From Deltaproteobacteria bacterium (GTDB taxonomy: Bacteria > Myxococcota_A > UBA796 > SXON01), in contig CANKTH010000013.1 of assembly GCA_947486185.1 (NCBI GenBank), forward strand, positions 1 through 64,000: DNA of 64,000 nucleotides, written 5' to 3'. Below, piece by piece: positions 1-8,772 of the stretch; the stretch's first letter is position 1; each line of letters begins with the position of its first letter. The position numbers and the translations under genes are program-made. The notes beneath the pieces were generated by a model. The model saw nothing but the letters and a program-made list of their open reading frames with translations, searched no databases and was not told the DNA's origin.

Positions 1-2020
1 CCTCCGAATGCCTCAGCGGGGCCTCTTGGGGGCGGGCCGCCGTGAGCACCTCACCCAGCCATTGCCGGAGCGGGGCGGGCCCGCCGAGCCGTACTGCACC
101 TTCGAGGCCGTGAATCACGAGCTGATCATCTTCCTCCAGCACCTCGCCGCCGAGCCAGATCAGGCGGGCCGCCCCGTCGATCGACTCAGGCTCACGGGCG
201 CCGACCGCCCGCGCAATACGGTCGGGGCGCTCAGTAGGCGCGAGCTTCAACCCCGCGATCCAACTCTGCACCGGCTTCTGGAGCCCCTCACCCGCCATCC
301 ACGCTCCCAGGGCCGCCGGCAGCGGGTCGTCGAAACGATCGTGGTTCCCTCCCGTCGGGTCGTCGTGCGCGACGTCGTTCCGGGCAAAAACCCCCGGCGG
401 CGCTGCGCGAGGCCGTACACCGAGGCGCTCAGGATCCGGGAAGAAGCCGGAGTGCCGGGTGAGCACAAACCGATGCCAGAACGCAGAGCCGAGGGTCCCC
501 GTCTCGAAGAGCTGGCGTACCAGCTCCATCGCGTCGAGGGTCTCCTGGTCGGTCTGGGTGGGGTAGCCGTACATGAGGTAGGCGTGGACCAGCACCCCTG
601 CGTCGCGGAAAGCTTTGGCGCAACGCGCCACCTGCTCGACCGTGACTCCCTTCTCCATCTGTTTGAGCAGCCGATCCGAAGCCACCTCCAGGCCACCGGT
701 GACCGCCACGAGGCCGCTGTGGGCCAGGAGCCGGCAGAGATCCGGAGTAAATGTCCGGTCGAAACGAATATTTCCCCACCACGACACGATCAGGCCGCGC
801 CGGAGGATCTCCAAGGCGAGCTCCTTCATCAGCTTCGGCGGCGCCGCCTCGTCCACGAAATGGAAACCCTGAGTACCGGTTTCGGCGAGGAGCTCCTCCA
901 TGATGTCCGCGAGCTCGGCCGCCCGACCCGGCACGTAACGCGCGATGTAGTCGAGTTGAATGTCGCAAAAGCGGCACTTCTTCCAGTAACAACCGTGAGC
1001 CAGCGTGATCTTGTTCCATCGCCCGTCCGACCAGAGGCGGTGGGTCGGGTTGGGGCCATCGACGAGCTGGAGATAACGATCGAGGGGAAGACCCTGGTAT
1101 GACGCAGCAAATTCCTGTGGAACGTCGGGTGGCTGAAGCCCGGGGGCGGGGCCGAGGAGGCCGGCCGCGGTCCGGGTCCGGTGCCGACGATCGGGCCCGC
1201 CGGAAGCCCACTCCAGCCAGGCTATGAGCGGGCCTTCCCCGGCGTCATAAGACAGGGCATCGACATAGTCCCAAAGCTGGCTTTCTTCGACGTCCCGAAG
1301 CTCGGTGTTGACGTAGCCGCCGCCCATGAGGACCGTGACCCCGCGGCGACGGAGCCGGCCCCCGATCCGGAGCGCTGCGTAGAGGGTGCCGGGAAAAGGA
1401 ACAGACAACCCCACGATCCCGGTGTCGATGCTGTCGGCGAGCTCGTCGATCAGCGCGTCCACCACCGTCGTGCGGCCGAGCCGCAGCGCGAGGGGCTCGA
1501 AGGTGTTGGGCCCGACTCCGAGGTGGTGTTGATATCGGGCGAGGGCAAAACCATCGTCCAACGTAGCGGTGACGAGATCGGCGAGATCTTCGAGGTAGAG
1601 GGTGGCCAGACGCCGCGCCGCGTCGGAGCTGGCCGCGGTGCCGAACAGGCTCAGGTCGGCCCGGGAGAGGCGCGGCGTACGCGGGAGCAGCGGCGAGTCG
1701 AGAATCCGCGGAGCAAGGGTACGATCCCGGCCTTGCAGGAACCGAATCACCGGGCCAATCGCCGCCTCGTGCTGCTGCCGCAGCGCGAGCGCCCGCCACG
1801 CCGGCTCGGGCAGCTCGTCGCCCGACTCCGCGCGTGCGGACACCGCGTCGAACACCCGTCGCAGCCCCTCCATCGAGAAGAGCCGCGTCACCAGCTCGTT
1901 GCCGAGATCGCGGAGCACCGGCTCGTGCCCCCCCCGGCGCAACGAGCGCGCGAGGTAGCCGATGGACGGATATGGCGTATTGAGCTGGGAGAGTGGCGGG
2001 AGCGCCAGGGTGATTCGCAT
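1..2020 (-). CDS. B12-binding domain radical SAM protein (C-terminus beyond window)
   Basis: The minus-strand frame is open from an ATG at 2020 to the window edge (673 codons, no stop), so the gene is cut at its 3' end. The N-terminus (MRITLALPPL, then GYLARSL) and a GGGYVNTEL segment near residue 230 resemble a cobalamin-binding Rossmann domain. The radical SAM cluster motif is at residues 344-352, GCYWKKCRFCD, spaced C-x4-C-x2-C rather than the usual C-x3-C-x2-C. A TIM-barrel-like region follows (TGGLEVASDRLLKQMEKG, VHAYLMYGYPTQT). Such proteins use a 4Fe-4S cluster, SAM and often cobalamin for methylations or rearrangements; the substrate here is unknown. It is divergent from the MopE/FG-GAP lipoprotein at 2153, with a likely operator between them. 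The family call is solid; the specific reaction is not inferable. Confidence 0.85.
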   Translation of the reverse strand, partial: MRITLALPPLSQLNTPYPSIGYLARSLRRGGHEPVLRDLGNELVTRLFSMEGLRRVFDAVSARAESGDELPEPAWRALALRQQHEAAIGPVIRFLQGRDRTLAPRILDSPLLPRTPRLSRADLSLFGTAASSDAARRLATLYLEDLADLVTATLDDGFALARYQHHLGVGPNTFEPLALRLGRTTVVDALIDELADSIDTGIVGLSVPFPGTLYAALRIGGRLRRRGVTVLMGGGYVNTELRDVEESQLWDYVDALSYDAGEGPLIAWLEWASGGPDRRHRTRTAAGLLGPAPGLQPPDVPQEFAASYQGLPLDRYLQLVDGPNPTHRLWSDGRWNKITLAHGCYWKKCRFCDIQLDYIARYVPGRAAELADIMEELLAETGTQGFHFVDEAAPPKLMKELALEILRRGLIVSWWGNIRFDRTFTPDLCRLLAHSGLVAVTGGLEVASDRLLKQMEKGVTVEQVARCAKAFRDAGVLVHAYLMYGYPTQTDQETLDAMELVRQLFETGTLGSAFWHRFVLTRHSGFFPDPERLGVRPRAAPPGVFARNDVAHDDPTGGNHDRFDDPLPAALGAWMAGEGLQKPVQSWIAGLKLAPTERPDRIARAVGAREPESIDGAARLIWLGGEVLEEDDQLVIHGLEGAVRLGGPAPLRQWLGEVLTAARPQEAPLRHSE

Positions 2021-2077
2021 CGCGGCCGTAGTCTACCCCGTGGTCGTCGCTCTGACCGGTGCCGCCCGCTGGCCCGT

Positions 2078-2110
2078 CGGACAGAAGCTGTCCGGGCAGA
2101 AACTGTCCGG
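2078..2110. promoter_or_regulatory. Putative operator: inverted repeat plus 15-bp-period direct repeats
   Basis: In the 132-base divergent gap, CGGACAG-aag-CTGTCCG (2078-2094) is a perfect 7-bp inverted repeat. CAGAAGCTGTCCGG (2082-2095) is repeated with one change at 2097-2110, a period of 15. The position between two divergent starts suggests a regulator binding site; a small hairpin is the alternative. Confidence 0.45.
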
Positions 2111-2152
2111 CGACGAACTACCCACGGCGGGCGCAACGGGTGAGAGGGTTCG

Positions 2153-5100
2153 ATGCGCCTCGCCGTCCTCTTCCTCGCCGTGTGGGCCTGTACGGGTCCC
2201 ACCAAGGACTCTGCCCCGCCGGGCACCAGCCTGACGGACGACTCGGCTGCACCCGCCGACGACACGGCGAGCGTCCGTGACGACACGGCGAGCGCCGACG
2301 CGGACGGGGACGGTGTCGCCGTGGGCGATGACTGCGACGACACCGACCCGGAGGTCGGGGCGGCCCGCACCTGGTACGCCGACGAGGACGGGGACGGCTA
2401 CGGAGACGCCGCTACCGAGGCGGATCATTGTGATCCGCCCGCCGTCCTGGTGCTGGACGGCACCGACTGTGACGACAGCCGCGCCGCGGTCCACCCCGGG
2501 GCCGACGAGGCCGACTGCACCGACCCTACCGACTACAATTGCGACGGGAGTGTCAGCTACGCCGACGCGGACAGCGACGGCAACGCGGCGTGTGCCGACT
2601 GTGATGACGCCAACGCCGACATCTACCCGGGCGCCCCCGAACATTGCGACGGCGTCGACGAGGACTGCGACGGTTCCGCCGACAATGATCCGGTTGATCC
2701 TGCCAGCTGGTACAGCGACGTAGACGGCGACGGCTACGGCGATCCCACCGAGGTCACGCTCGCGTGCTCGGCGCCCGGCACCCGCGTGGCGACCGCGGAT
2801 GACTGCGACGACACCCGGGGCGGCGTCAACCCCGGCGCCACCGAGACCTGCAACACCGCGTACGACGACGATTGTGACGGAGACGTCCAGGATCGGGATG
2901 CTACCGCCTGCGTGGAGTGGTTCGAAGACCTGGATGCGGACGGCTTCGGCGGCGTCGCGTCGCTCTGTACCTGCGATGCGCCTGCCGGCTACGGCGCGCG
3001 GGCCTACGACGACTGTGACGACGCCGATCCGGGGGTCCACCCCGATGCCACCGAAGACTGCCTGAGCCTCGTCGACGACAACTGCGACGGCGACACCAAC
3101 GGAGTGGACGCACTGGGCTGCGAGCCTTGGTATCTCGACGCCGACGGGGACGGCTCCGCAGGCTCCGAGTTTTCATGTGCGTGCGTGCCGAGCGGCGTCT
3201 ACACGGGTCTGGTCCCCGAAGATTGCGACGATAGCCTATCTACGATCTACCCAAGCGCCCCCGAACACTGTGACGACACCGACGAAGACTGTGACGGCAA
3301 CGTAGACGAAGACGCCACCGACCTCAGCACCTGGTTCCTGGACGCCGACGGCGACGGTTACGGCGACGACTCGCTGACGCGCGACAGCTGCGCTGCACCG
3401 GAGGGCTACGTGGCGGTCGCCGGCGACTGCGACGACATCGCGGCTGCCGTGCACCCTGCCGCCGACGAGAGGTGCAGCACCTCGGACGACGACAACTGCG
3501 ACGGCGAAACCTTGGGGATCGGCGCGGCCGACTGCACCGTGTGGTACGCCGACGCCGACGCCGACGGCCACGGCGAGGCCGCCTCCCAGTGCGCCTGCGC
3601 GGCTGACCCCAACTATTCCGCGTCCGACGACGACGACTGTGACGACGGCAACGCAGCGATCTCGCCGAGCGCCGGTGAAGACTGCGCCACCCCAGACGAC
3701 GACAACTGCGACGGGGACACCAACAGCATGAACGCCATCGGCTGCGACGACTACTTCGCCGACGCCGACGCCGACGGCTACGGCAGCGCGCACGCCACCT
3801 GCTGGTGCGCGCCGTCCGGCAGCTACACCGCGAGCGACGCCACCGACTGCGACGACACGGACACCGCGATCAACCCGGGCGCCGCCGAGATCTGTAACGA
3901 CGGCGCCGACAACAACTGCGACGACAGCGCCGGGGCCTGCGGCCCGGTGAGCGGCCCGCTCGCCTCCGCCGACCTCTACTACTGGGGCGAAGCCAACGAA
4001 GACTTCTCCGCGTACGACCTTGCTATGGCCGATTTCAACGGCGATGGGGACCTCGACCTGATCATCGGCTCGCCCTCCCACGACAGCGGCGGCACCGACT
4101 TGGGCGCTGCACACGTGGTCCTCGGCGGCCCCGACGTACGTTCCGGGAGCCTGGCCTCGGAGATCCGCCTGACCAACACCTACGCCAGCGGGGGACTCTA
4201 CACCGCCGGCCACGTGGCCAACGCGGGCGATGTCAACGCCGATGGCTACGAGGACCTCCTGATCGGCGGCGACGGCATCAACGCCCACCTCGTGCTCGGG
4301 AGCGCGACGCCGACCTCTCTCTCCCTGACCGCGTCCAACGCCCGCTATACCGTCAGCACGATCAACAGCGAGCTCAACGATCTGACCGGCGTCGGCGACG
4401 TCAACGGCGACGGCTACGACGACCTGCTCTTCGGCGACTACTTCGACGATTACGGGTCCGACAACTCGGGCACGATCTTCCTGGTCTACGGCTCGGCGAC
4501 CCCAAGCTCGACCGCGCTCACCGCCGCGGACGTGCGCTTCTGGGGGCCCGACCGCTACGATTACGCCGGCTACACCATCGCCGGCCCGGGGGACGTAGAC
4601 GGGGACAGCGTCGCCGACCTGCTGATCGGCTCGGACGGCGCCGACGTAGGCGGGAGCGACTCCGGAGGCGCGTGGTTCCTCTCCGGGGCCACCGCGGATT
4701 CGAACCTCGCGCTCTCCGCCGCCGACGCGTTTTTCGCCGGGGAGGCGGTCCGCGACGAGGCGGCGTTCGTCGCCGGCGCGGGCGACATCAATCAGGACGG
4801 CTATGCCGATTTCGCTGTTGGCGCGCCGTATAACGCCGACGGCGGCGTCGACGCCGGCGCCGTCTACGTCGTGTACGGTGCGCTCAGCCTGAGCGACCAG
4901 CCCCTGTCGGCGAGCCCGCAGTTCACCGGGGTCGCCGGCGACGCTGCCGGGACAGACCTCTCCCCTGCGGGCGACCAGGACGGCGACTCCTACGACGACC
5001 TCCTCGTCGGCGGCGTCGGCTACGGCAGCGCGGGGGGCGCCTGGTTGGTGCTGGGCGGACCGAGTCTCGCATCGACCGATCTCGCGAGCGCGGGCGCGGT

Positions 5101-5260
5101 CTACGCCGGCGAGAGCAGCAATGACCGCGCCGGCACCTCGGTAGCGAGCGGCGACCACAACGCCGACGGGTTGCCCGACCTGTTCATCGGGGCGATCACC
5201 AACGATGACGGAGGCACCGATCGGGGTACCACCTACATGATCTTCGGGCAGGGACTCTAA
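2153..5260 (+). CDS. MopE-type DCDD-repeat / seven FG-GAP repeat lipoprotein
   Basis: Secreted, probably surface-attached protein of 1035 aa. The short leader MRLAVLFLAVWAC gives a lipobox-like Cys13; an in-frame TGA at 2141-2143 rules out a longer N-terminus. Residues about 58-590 hold nine DCDD motifs in units of the type DGDGYGD...DCDD...PGA.E.CDG.D.DCDG, the putative metal-binding repeat of MopE-like proteins. Residues about 600-1035 hold seven FG-GAP/EF-hand-like motifs (for example DFNGDGDLDLIIG, DVNGDGYDDLLFG, DINQDGYADFAVG), enough for one seven-bladed integrin-alpha-like beta-propeller. Calcium or copper binding is family knowledge; an adhesion or matrix role is inference. It is convergent with the TIGR03790-like gene, ten bases apart. 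Confidence 0.88.
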   Translation: MRLAVLFLAVWACTGPTKDSAPPGTSLTDDSAAPADDTASVRDDTASADADGDGVAVGDDCDDTDPEVGAARTWYADEDGDGYGDAATEADHCDPPAVLVLDGTDCDDSRAAVHPGADEADCTDPTDYNCDGSVSYADADSDGNAACADCDDANADIYPGAPEHCDGVDEDCDGSADNDPVDPASWYSDVDGDGYGDPTEVTLACSAPGTRVATADDCDDTRGGVNPGATETCNTAYDDDCDGDVQDRDATACVEWFEDLDADGFGGVASLCTCDAPAGYGARAYDDCDDADPGVHPDATEDCLSLVDDNCDGDTNGVDALGCEPWYLDADGDGSAGSEFSCACVPSGVYTGLVPEDCDDSLSTIYPSAPEHCDDTDEDCDGNVDEDATDLSTWFLDADGDGYGDDSLTRDSCAAPEGYVAVAGDCDDIAAAVHPAADERCSTSDDDNCDGETLGIGAADCTVWYADADADGHGEAASQCACAADPNYSASDDDDCDDGNAAISPSAGEDCATPDDDNCDGDTNSMNAIGCDDYFADADADGYGSAHATCWCAPSGSYTASDATDCDDTDTAINPGAAEICNDGADNNCDDSAGACGPVSGPLASADLYYWGEANEDFSAYDLAMADFNGDGDLDLIIGSPSHDSGGTDLGAAHVVLGGPDVRSGSLASEIRLTNTYASGGLYTAGHVANAGDVNADGYEDLLIGGDGINAHLVLGSATPTSLSLTASNARYTVSTINSELNDLTGVGDVNGDGYDDLLFGDYFDDYGSDNSGTIFLVYGSATPSSTALTAADVRFWGPDRYDYAGYTIAGPGDVDGDSVADLLIGSDGADVGGSDSGGAWFLSGATADSNLALSAADAFFAGEAVRDEAAFVAGAGDINQDGYADFAVGAPYNADGGVDAGAVYVVYGALSLSDQPLSASPQFTGVAGDAAGTDLSPAGDQDGDSYDDLLVGGVGYGSAGGAWLVLGGPSLASTDLASAGAVYAGESSNDRAGTSVASGDHNADGLPDLFIGAITNDDGGTDRGTTYMIFGQGL

Positions 5261-5269
5261 GCCCGGGAC

Positions 5270-6727
5270 TCAACCCGGGATGGGGCGATAGAGCGGGTCG
5301 CCCACAAAAACCTGCATCCAAGCCCCGATACGGGTCGCCTCGTACCCCGCCTCGGCGAAGTTCGCCCCCGAGAGCAGGTAGAGGAAGAACTGATCGTACT
5401 CGGGCATCCCGCTCACATAAGGCTCGTACACCGCTCCAAAAGTCGCGGTGATGCCCTGCTGCAGCGCGTTGGCCGCCCACGCGTCGCCAGTGCGGATGTC
5501 GCAGGCCGAGCAGGAGTCCAGGTGGCCACCCACCGCCCCGACGTTCCACTCGAACACGTCATTATAGTGGTTGAAGCTATACCATCCCGCATAGAACAGC
5601 GCGTCCGGACATGTTAGCGGGGCGGGCTCGGTGCCGAACTCCGCGGCGTCTCCGTCCCACACGACCGGCCACCGACCATCCGCTTCAAACAGGTAGCGGG
5701 TGCCCCACATATTCCACTCCCCGCTCTCGTAGCTCCCGAACACGTCGGTTGATGGCGGAACATCCCCCTGATTCCCATCGACATAGACCGTTCCGGCCAG
5801 CGCGCCCGCGTCGGCGAGCAGGGCCTCGGCGGCCGCCGTTCGTTCGATGAGGCGGATCGCCGCGGCAGCATCAGCGCCGTCGATGCGGGCTACGAGGTAA
5901 TAATCCCTATTGATCGAATCAAAAAGCGAGCCGACGGGCACGTAGGGATCGTAGCTACCGGTGAGGCTCTGCCCTTCCTGGTAGAGCCGCGACTCGGTCG
6001 GCTCGCTCAGCTCTGCGGCGAGCTCCCCGTAGACGAGCAGCGCGTCGAGGCTCGTGATGGTTGGTGTCTGATAATAGAGGTCGTTTATCCTGCCGTTGAT
6101 CCGGTAGGGCACCCCGTACACCGGGACGAGGTAGTGGATGTGTGCGCCAGCTTCACCCACACAGCCCATCACCGTCGCCAGCAGCGAGTCGAGCTCGGCC
6201 GCGGGGATGGTGGTCGGGTCGGAGGCGGTCACGGCGCAGAGCTGCTCGGCGGGTACCTCGCGAAACTCGGCGTAGGCGAGGGCCACGTCGTAGGACCCTG
6301 CCACCTGCGGATCGTAGAGCACGACCACCCGCTGACCCTCGGGCCAGCGCAGGGTCACCTCGGCTTGGGCGCTCACCGGCTCGCACCCCGGAACGTCGAG
6401 CTCCACCGAGACCCGGCGCACCTCATCCAGGTTCTCCGCCAGCTCTCGCGGCAGGCTCCAGGTAGACGTAGCCGCCGCCGCGCCCACCTCGCCAACCTCG
6501 ACCTCCCAGCGATAACTCCCCTCCACCGCGGGCTCCGCGGCGATCACCACCATGCTGCCAGGCACGAGCACCGGCTCGACCACCACGGAGAGCGTGTCGG
6601 GGCAGGAGGTCGACGCCGGGGATTCAGCAGGCGGCGCCTTCGGATCCCCACACGCGACGGCGAGCCAGAGCCACAGCGCCGAGCGACGACCCACCGGACA
6701 CCTCCAGTTCAAACCACGTGGAGTCAT
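5270..6727 (-). CDS. TIGR03790-like secreted lipoprotein
   Basis: A 485-aa protein with an N-terminal signal ending WLAVACG (candidate lipidated Cys26) after a basic stretch. The start ATG has GGAG seven bases upstream. The body (RVVVLYDPQVAGSYDVALAY, CAVTASDPTT, HYLVPVYGVPYRI, LFYAGWYSFNHYND, QQGITATFGAVYEPYVSG, FVGDPLYRP) matches the TIGR03790 pattern of predicted exported proteins of unknown function in Deltaproteobacteria and Planctomycetes. No catalytic site is assigned in that family. A strong hairpin just upstream separates it from the next lipoprotein gene, so it is probably transcribed alone. Confidence 0.75.
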   Translation of the reverse strand: MTPRGLNWRCPVGRRSALWLWLAVACGDPKAPPAESPASTSCPDTLSVVVEPVLVPGSMVVIAAEPAVEGSYRWEVEVGEVGAAAATSTWSLPRELAENLDEVRRVSVELDVPGCEPVSAQAEVTLRWPEGQRVVVLYDPQVAGSYDVALAYAEFREVPAEQLCAVTASDPTTIPAAELDSLLATVMGCVGEAGAHIHYLVPVYGVPYRINGRINDLYYQTPTITSLDALLVYGELAAELSEPTESRLYQEGQSLTGSYDPYVPVGSLFDSINRDYYLVARIDGADAAAAIRLIERTAAAEALLADAGALAGTVYVDGNQGDVPPSTDVFGSYESGEWNMWGTRYLFEADGRWPVVWDGDAAEFGTEPAPLTCPDALFYAGWYSFNHYNDVFEWNVGAVGGHLDSCSACDIRTGDAWAANALQQGITATFGAVYEPYVSGMPEYDQFFLYLLSGANFAEAGYEATRIGAWMQVFVGDPLYRPIPG

Positions 6728-6743
6728 GAGACTCCAAAACGCA

Positions 6744-6772
6744 ACACGGCGCGGGGGATACCCGCGCCGTGT
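6744..6772 (-). terminator. Rho-independent-type hairpin
   Basis: A perfect 12-bp inverted repeat, ACACGGCGCGGG (6744-6755) and CCCGCGCCGTGT (6761-6772), has a 5-nt loop. Read on the minus strand it is followed by TGCGTTTTGG, a short T run. It lies 15 bases after the stop of the lipoprotein gene at 6787 and before the start of the TIGR03790-like gene. Confidence 0.7.
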
Positions 6773-6786
6773 CGATTACACCACGA

Positions 6787-7335
6787 TCAGATGGTGTCGC
6801 AGCCGAGGCTGCCGTAGTAGTCGGGCTTGTGGCCCCCGACCGCACAATCGGTCGTGGCGCCGTCGCCGCTGGTGGTCTTGGTGTAGATGGTGAGGCCGTT
6901 GAGCTCGTCGGCGCTGTCGAACAGCGTGGTGGAGCCGTTGACCTGGTCGCCCGCGGCGGTCACGACGCCGAGAGCGGTGCTGAAGGAGCCGGAGCCGCCG
7001 GCAAGGTCGAAGATGCCCTCGGACCACACGCCGCACACCACGCCCTTGTCGGGGCCGCAGTTGAAGCCCGCATCACCGGTCTGGATCATCTCCCACTCCG
7101 CGGTGGCTGCATCGCCGCCAGCGGAGACCGTGATGGTGGTGGTGGCGCCATCGCTGGTGATGTTCCACGCGGTAACGGTCACATCGACGACGGGAATGGT
7201 AACGGTGTCGTCGGTCGGAGTGGTCTTGGTGCCGCCGCAGGAGTCACCCGAAGAGGCGGAGTCACACTCGGCGCCGGGGCAGCCGGTGAGGGTGGTGATC
7301 GAAGCGAGAAATAGAACAGAAGTCATCAAGCGCAT
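6787..7335 (-). CDS. Small lipoprotein of unknown function
   Basis: Translation from the ATG at 7335 gives 182 aa with a good type II signal, MRLMTSVLFLASITTLTGC (Cys19, lipobox LTGC). That ATG has GGAG seven bases upstream; another ATG at 7347 would add four residues. The mature part has a Cys-rich start (CPGAECDSASSGDSCGG), a Thr/Asp linker, then a roughly 130-residue beta-rich domain with four cysteines (FNCGPDKGVVCG, TTDCAVGG, SLGCDTI), possibly disulfide-bonded. I do not recognise a family. It is followed by a strong terminator and preceded by a promoter-like element, so it looks monocistronic. Confidence 0.7.
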   Translation of the reverse strand: MRLMTSVLFLASITTLTGCPGAECDSASSGDSCGGTKTTPTDDTVTIPVVDVTVTAWNITSDGATTTITVSAGGDAATAEWEMIQTGDAGFNCGPDKGVVCGVWSEGIFDLAGGSGSFSTALGVVTAAGDQVNGSTTLFDSADELNGLTIYTKTTSGDGATTDCAVGGHKPDYYGSLGCDTI

Positions 7336-7359
7336 TTTAGTCTCCATCGTGCGAGGCGG

Positions 7360-7388
7360 ATGCTATCTCAAGGCGTCCTGGACTGCAA
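7360..7388 (-). promoter_or_regulatory. Candidate promoter for the 6787-7335 lipoprotein
   Basis: On the minus strand TTGCAG (7388-7383) and TAGCAT (7365-7360) are separated by 17 bases. They place a start near 7353, about 18 bases before the ATG at 7335. The -35 match is weak. Confidence 0.3.
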
Positions 7389-7485
7389 GCAATTGTTGCG
7401 AGGCACCCAGATCCGTTCAGCACCCCCGCGACCGGTGACTTCACGTGAACCCAGCTATGAGCTGCGGATCGTTCGAGACGCCCGG

Positions 7486-8247
7486 TCAGTAATTCGTCTC
7501 GATCCACGCGTACATGGTCTCGTCAGTGTCCTGGAGCGATCCCAAAAGGATGCCGACCAGGGTGTCGGCCGACACATCGGAGTTGATGATCTGCACCTGC
7601 GCCCACATGGCCTGGAGGCGGAGAACGCCGGTTCCATCGGGATAGGTGACGGTCATACCATACTGCGCGTCCATCGTGATCCACGACGCCGACAGCACGG
7701 GTTTTTCGAGCAGGAAGGTCCGCGTCAGGATGACCGGCCCCGACTCTTCCGCCTCCACCCAACGGTAATGGGCCTGATAGTAAGTGGTCATCTCGACCGA
7801 GAGAGGGAGGTCGAGCAGCGCGTCGGCCTTGAAGAAGCTGTGCTCGCAGTCCCGGCGGACAAAACACGCGGGGTCCTCCTCAAAAACCCGGTCGCTCTTG
7901 GTGAAGGTGTCGGGGAAGATGTCGACCTGGTCCTCGAGCAGGAGCGCGCGCGCCATATCGTCGATGCTCGGCGCGCCTTCGGTCGTGATCGCCGCGCCCG
8001 CGAGGCCCGCCGCGGGCCGCTCCTGGCCGTCCAGCCCGTCCAGAGTGGCCTGTGCGAGGTTGTTGACCTGGTAGCCTTCCAGCGTCTCGGCGTAGTGGGC
8101 GCCGAGCCAGGTGCGCAGGTTGTCCACCCCTTCGCCCAGCGCCTCGGGATCTTCGTCTTCGATATGTTGGAAAAGCCAAGCGGCGAGCTCGTTGAGCTCC
8201 TGGGGCGCCGGGGGAGCACGGTTACACGCGATCAGCATCAGCAGCAT
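7486..8247 (-). CDS. Lipoprotein-like protein of unknown function with ultrashort leader
   Basis: Starting at the ATG at 8247 the product is 253 aa and begins MLLMLIACNRAPP, a lipobox-like Cys8 with almost no n-region. The reading frame stays open further upstream, but the next in-frame ATG lies 30 codons up and would add a non-hydrophobic Gly/Arg-rich stretch, so 8247 is preferred. The mature region has an alpha-helical N-terminal half (NELAAWLFQHIEDEDPEALG) and a C-terminal half with aromatic residues and one Cys pair (ACFVRRDCEHSFF). I recognise no family. It is divergent from the MAPEG-like gene, with a TGTATATACA palindrome directly upstream. Confidence 0.6.
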   Translation of the reverse strand: MLLMLIACNRAPPAPQELNELAAWLFQHIEDEDPEALGEGVDNLRTWLGAHYAETLEGYQVNNLAQATLDGLDGQERPAAGLAGAAITTEGAPSIDDMARALLLEDQVDIFPDTFTKSDRVFEEDPACFVRRDCEHSFFKADALLDLPLSVEMTTYYQAHYRWVEAEESGPVILTRTFLLEKPVLSASWITMDAQYGMTVTYPDGTGVLRLQAMWAQVQIINSDVSADTLVGILLGSLQDTDETMYAWIETNY

Positions 8248-8250
8248 GCC

Positions 8251-8260
8251 TGTATATACA
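8251..8260. promoter_or_regulatory. TGTATATACA palindrome in divergent promoter region
   Basis: A perfect 10-bp palindrome, AT-rich in GC-rich surroundings, ends a few bases before the start of the minus-strand gene at 8247. It could be a -10 region, an operator or both. No convincing -35 hexamer is visible. Confidence 0.3.
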
Positions 8261-8385
8261 CCGGAAACGCCCGGATCGGTCCCCGTTCCCCCCTGGGTCC
8301 AGGCACGGCCGGGCAAGTTTTCCGTCCGGGCCCTCATCGCGTCACGGGTGCGCCGCGGATAAGGCGCGCCGCCAAGGGGAATCCG

Positions 8386-8772
8386 ATGTCCGTCGCCGAC
8401 TACTGCCTCATCGCCGCCGCCGGATTGCCCTACGTCTGGGTCGGCGCCGCCAAGTTCCGCCCCGGCTACAACAACCACGCCCCGCGCGCCTTCTTGGAGA
8501 AGTCCGAGGGCTGGCGACGCCGCGCCAACTGGGCCCAGATGAACGCATGGGAAGCGTTCGCGCCCTTCGCCGCCGCAGTGCTCCTCGCTGAGCTGCGCGT
8601 CGTGGAGCAGGCGCGGGTAGATCAGCTTGCCGTTGTATTCATCGTCGCCCGGGTCCTTCACGGCCTGGCCTACATCGCCGACCAGGCGCCGATACGCTCA
8701 CTGGTCTGGTCGGTGGGTCTCGGCGCCGTGCTGTGGCTGTTCCTGCTCGGCGCCGGCGCTCCGATCGGGTGA
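8386..8772 (+). CDS. MAPEG-family-like small integral membrane protein
   Basis: A 128-aa protein with about four hydrophobic segments. It contains RRANWAQMNAWEAFAPFAAAV followed by RVLHGLAYIADQAPIRSLVW, which recalls the N-x-x-E-x-x-P-F and helix-4 features of the MAPEG superfamily (membrane-associated eicosanoid/glutathione metabolism proteins). The ATG at 8386 is preceded by AAGGGGA. Bacterial MAPEG proteins of this short type have no assigned substrate. The gene ends exactly where the convergent adenosine deaminase gene ends (8772/8773). Confidence 0.7.
   Translation: MSVADYCLIAAAGLPYVWVGAAKFRPGYNNHAPRAFLEKSEGWRRRANWAQMNAWEAFAPFAAAVLLAELRVVEQARVDQLAVVFIVARVLHGLAYIADQAPIRSLVWSVGLGAVLWLFLLGAGAPIG

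Noticed and set aside
3236..5158. 640-codon minus-strand reading frame opposite the MopE/FG-GAP gene
   Set aside because: Translation is Val/Gly/Ala/Arg-rich low complexity with no domain; it mirrors Asp/Gly-rich GC-biased codons of the real gene. Similar shadows lie at 2033-3040 and 57620-59224.
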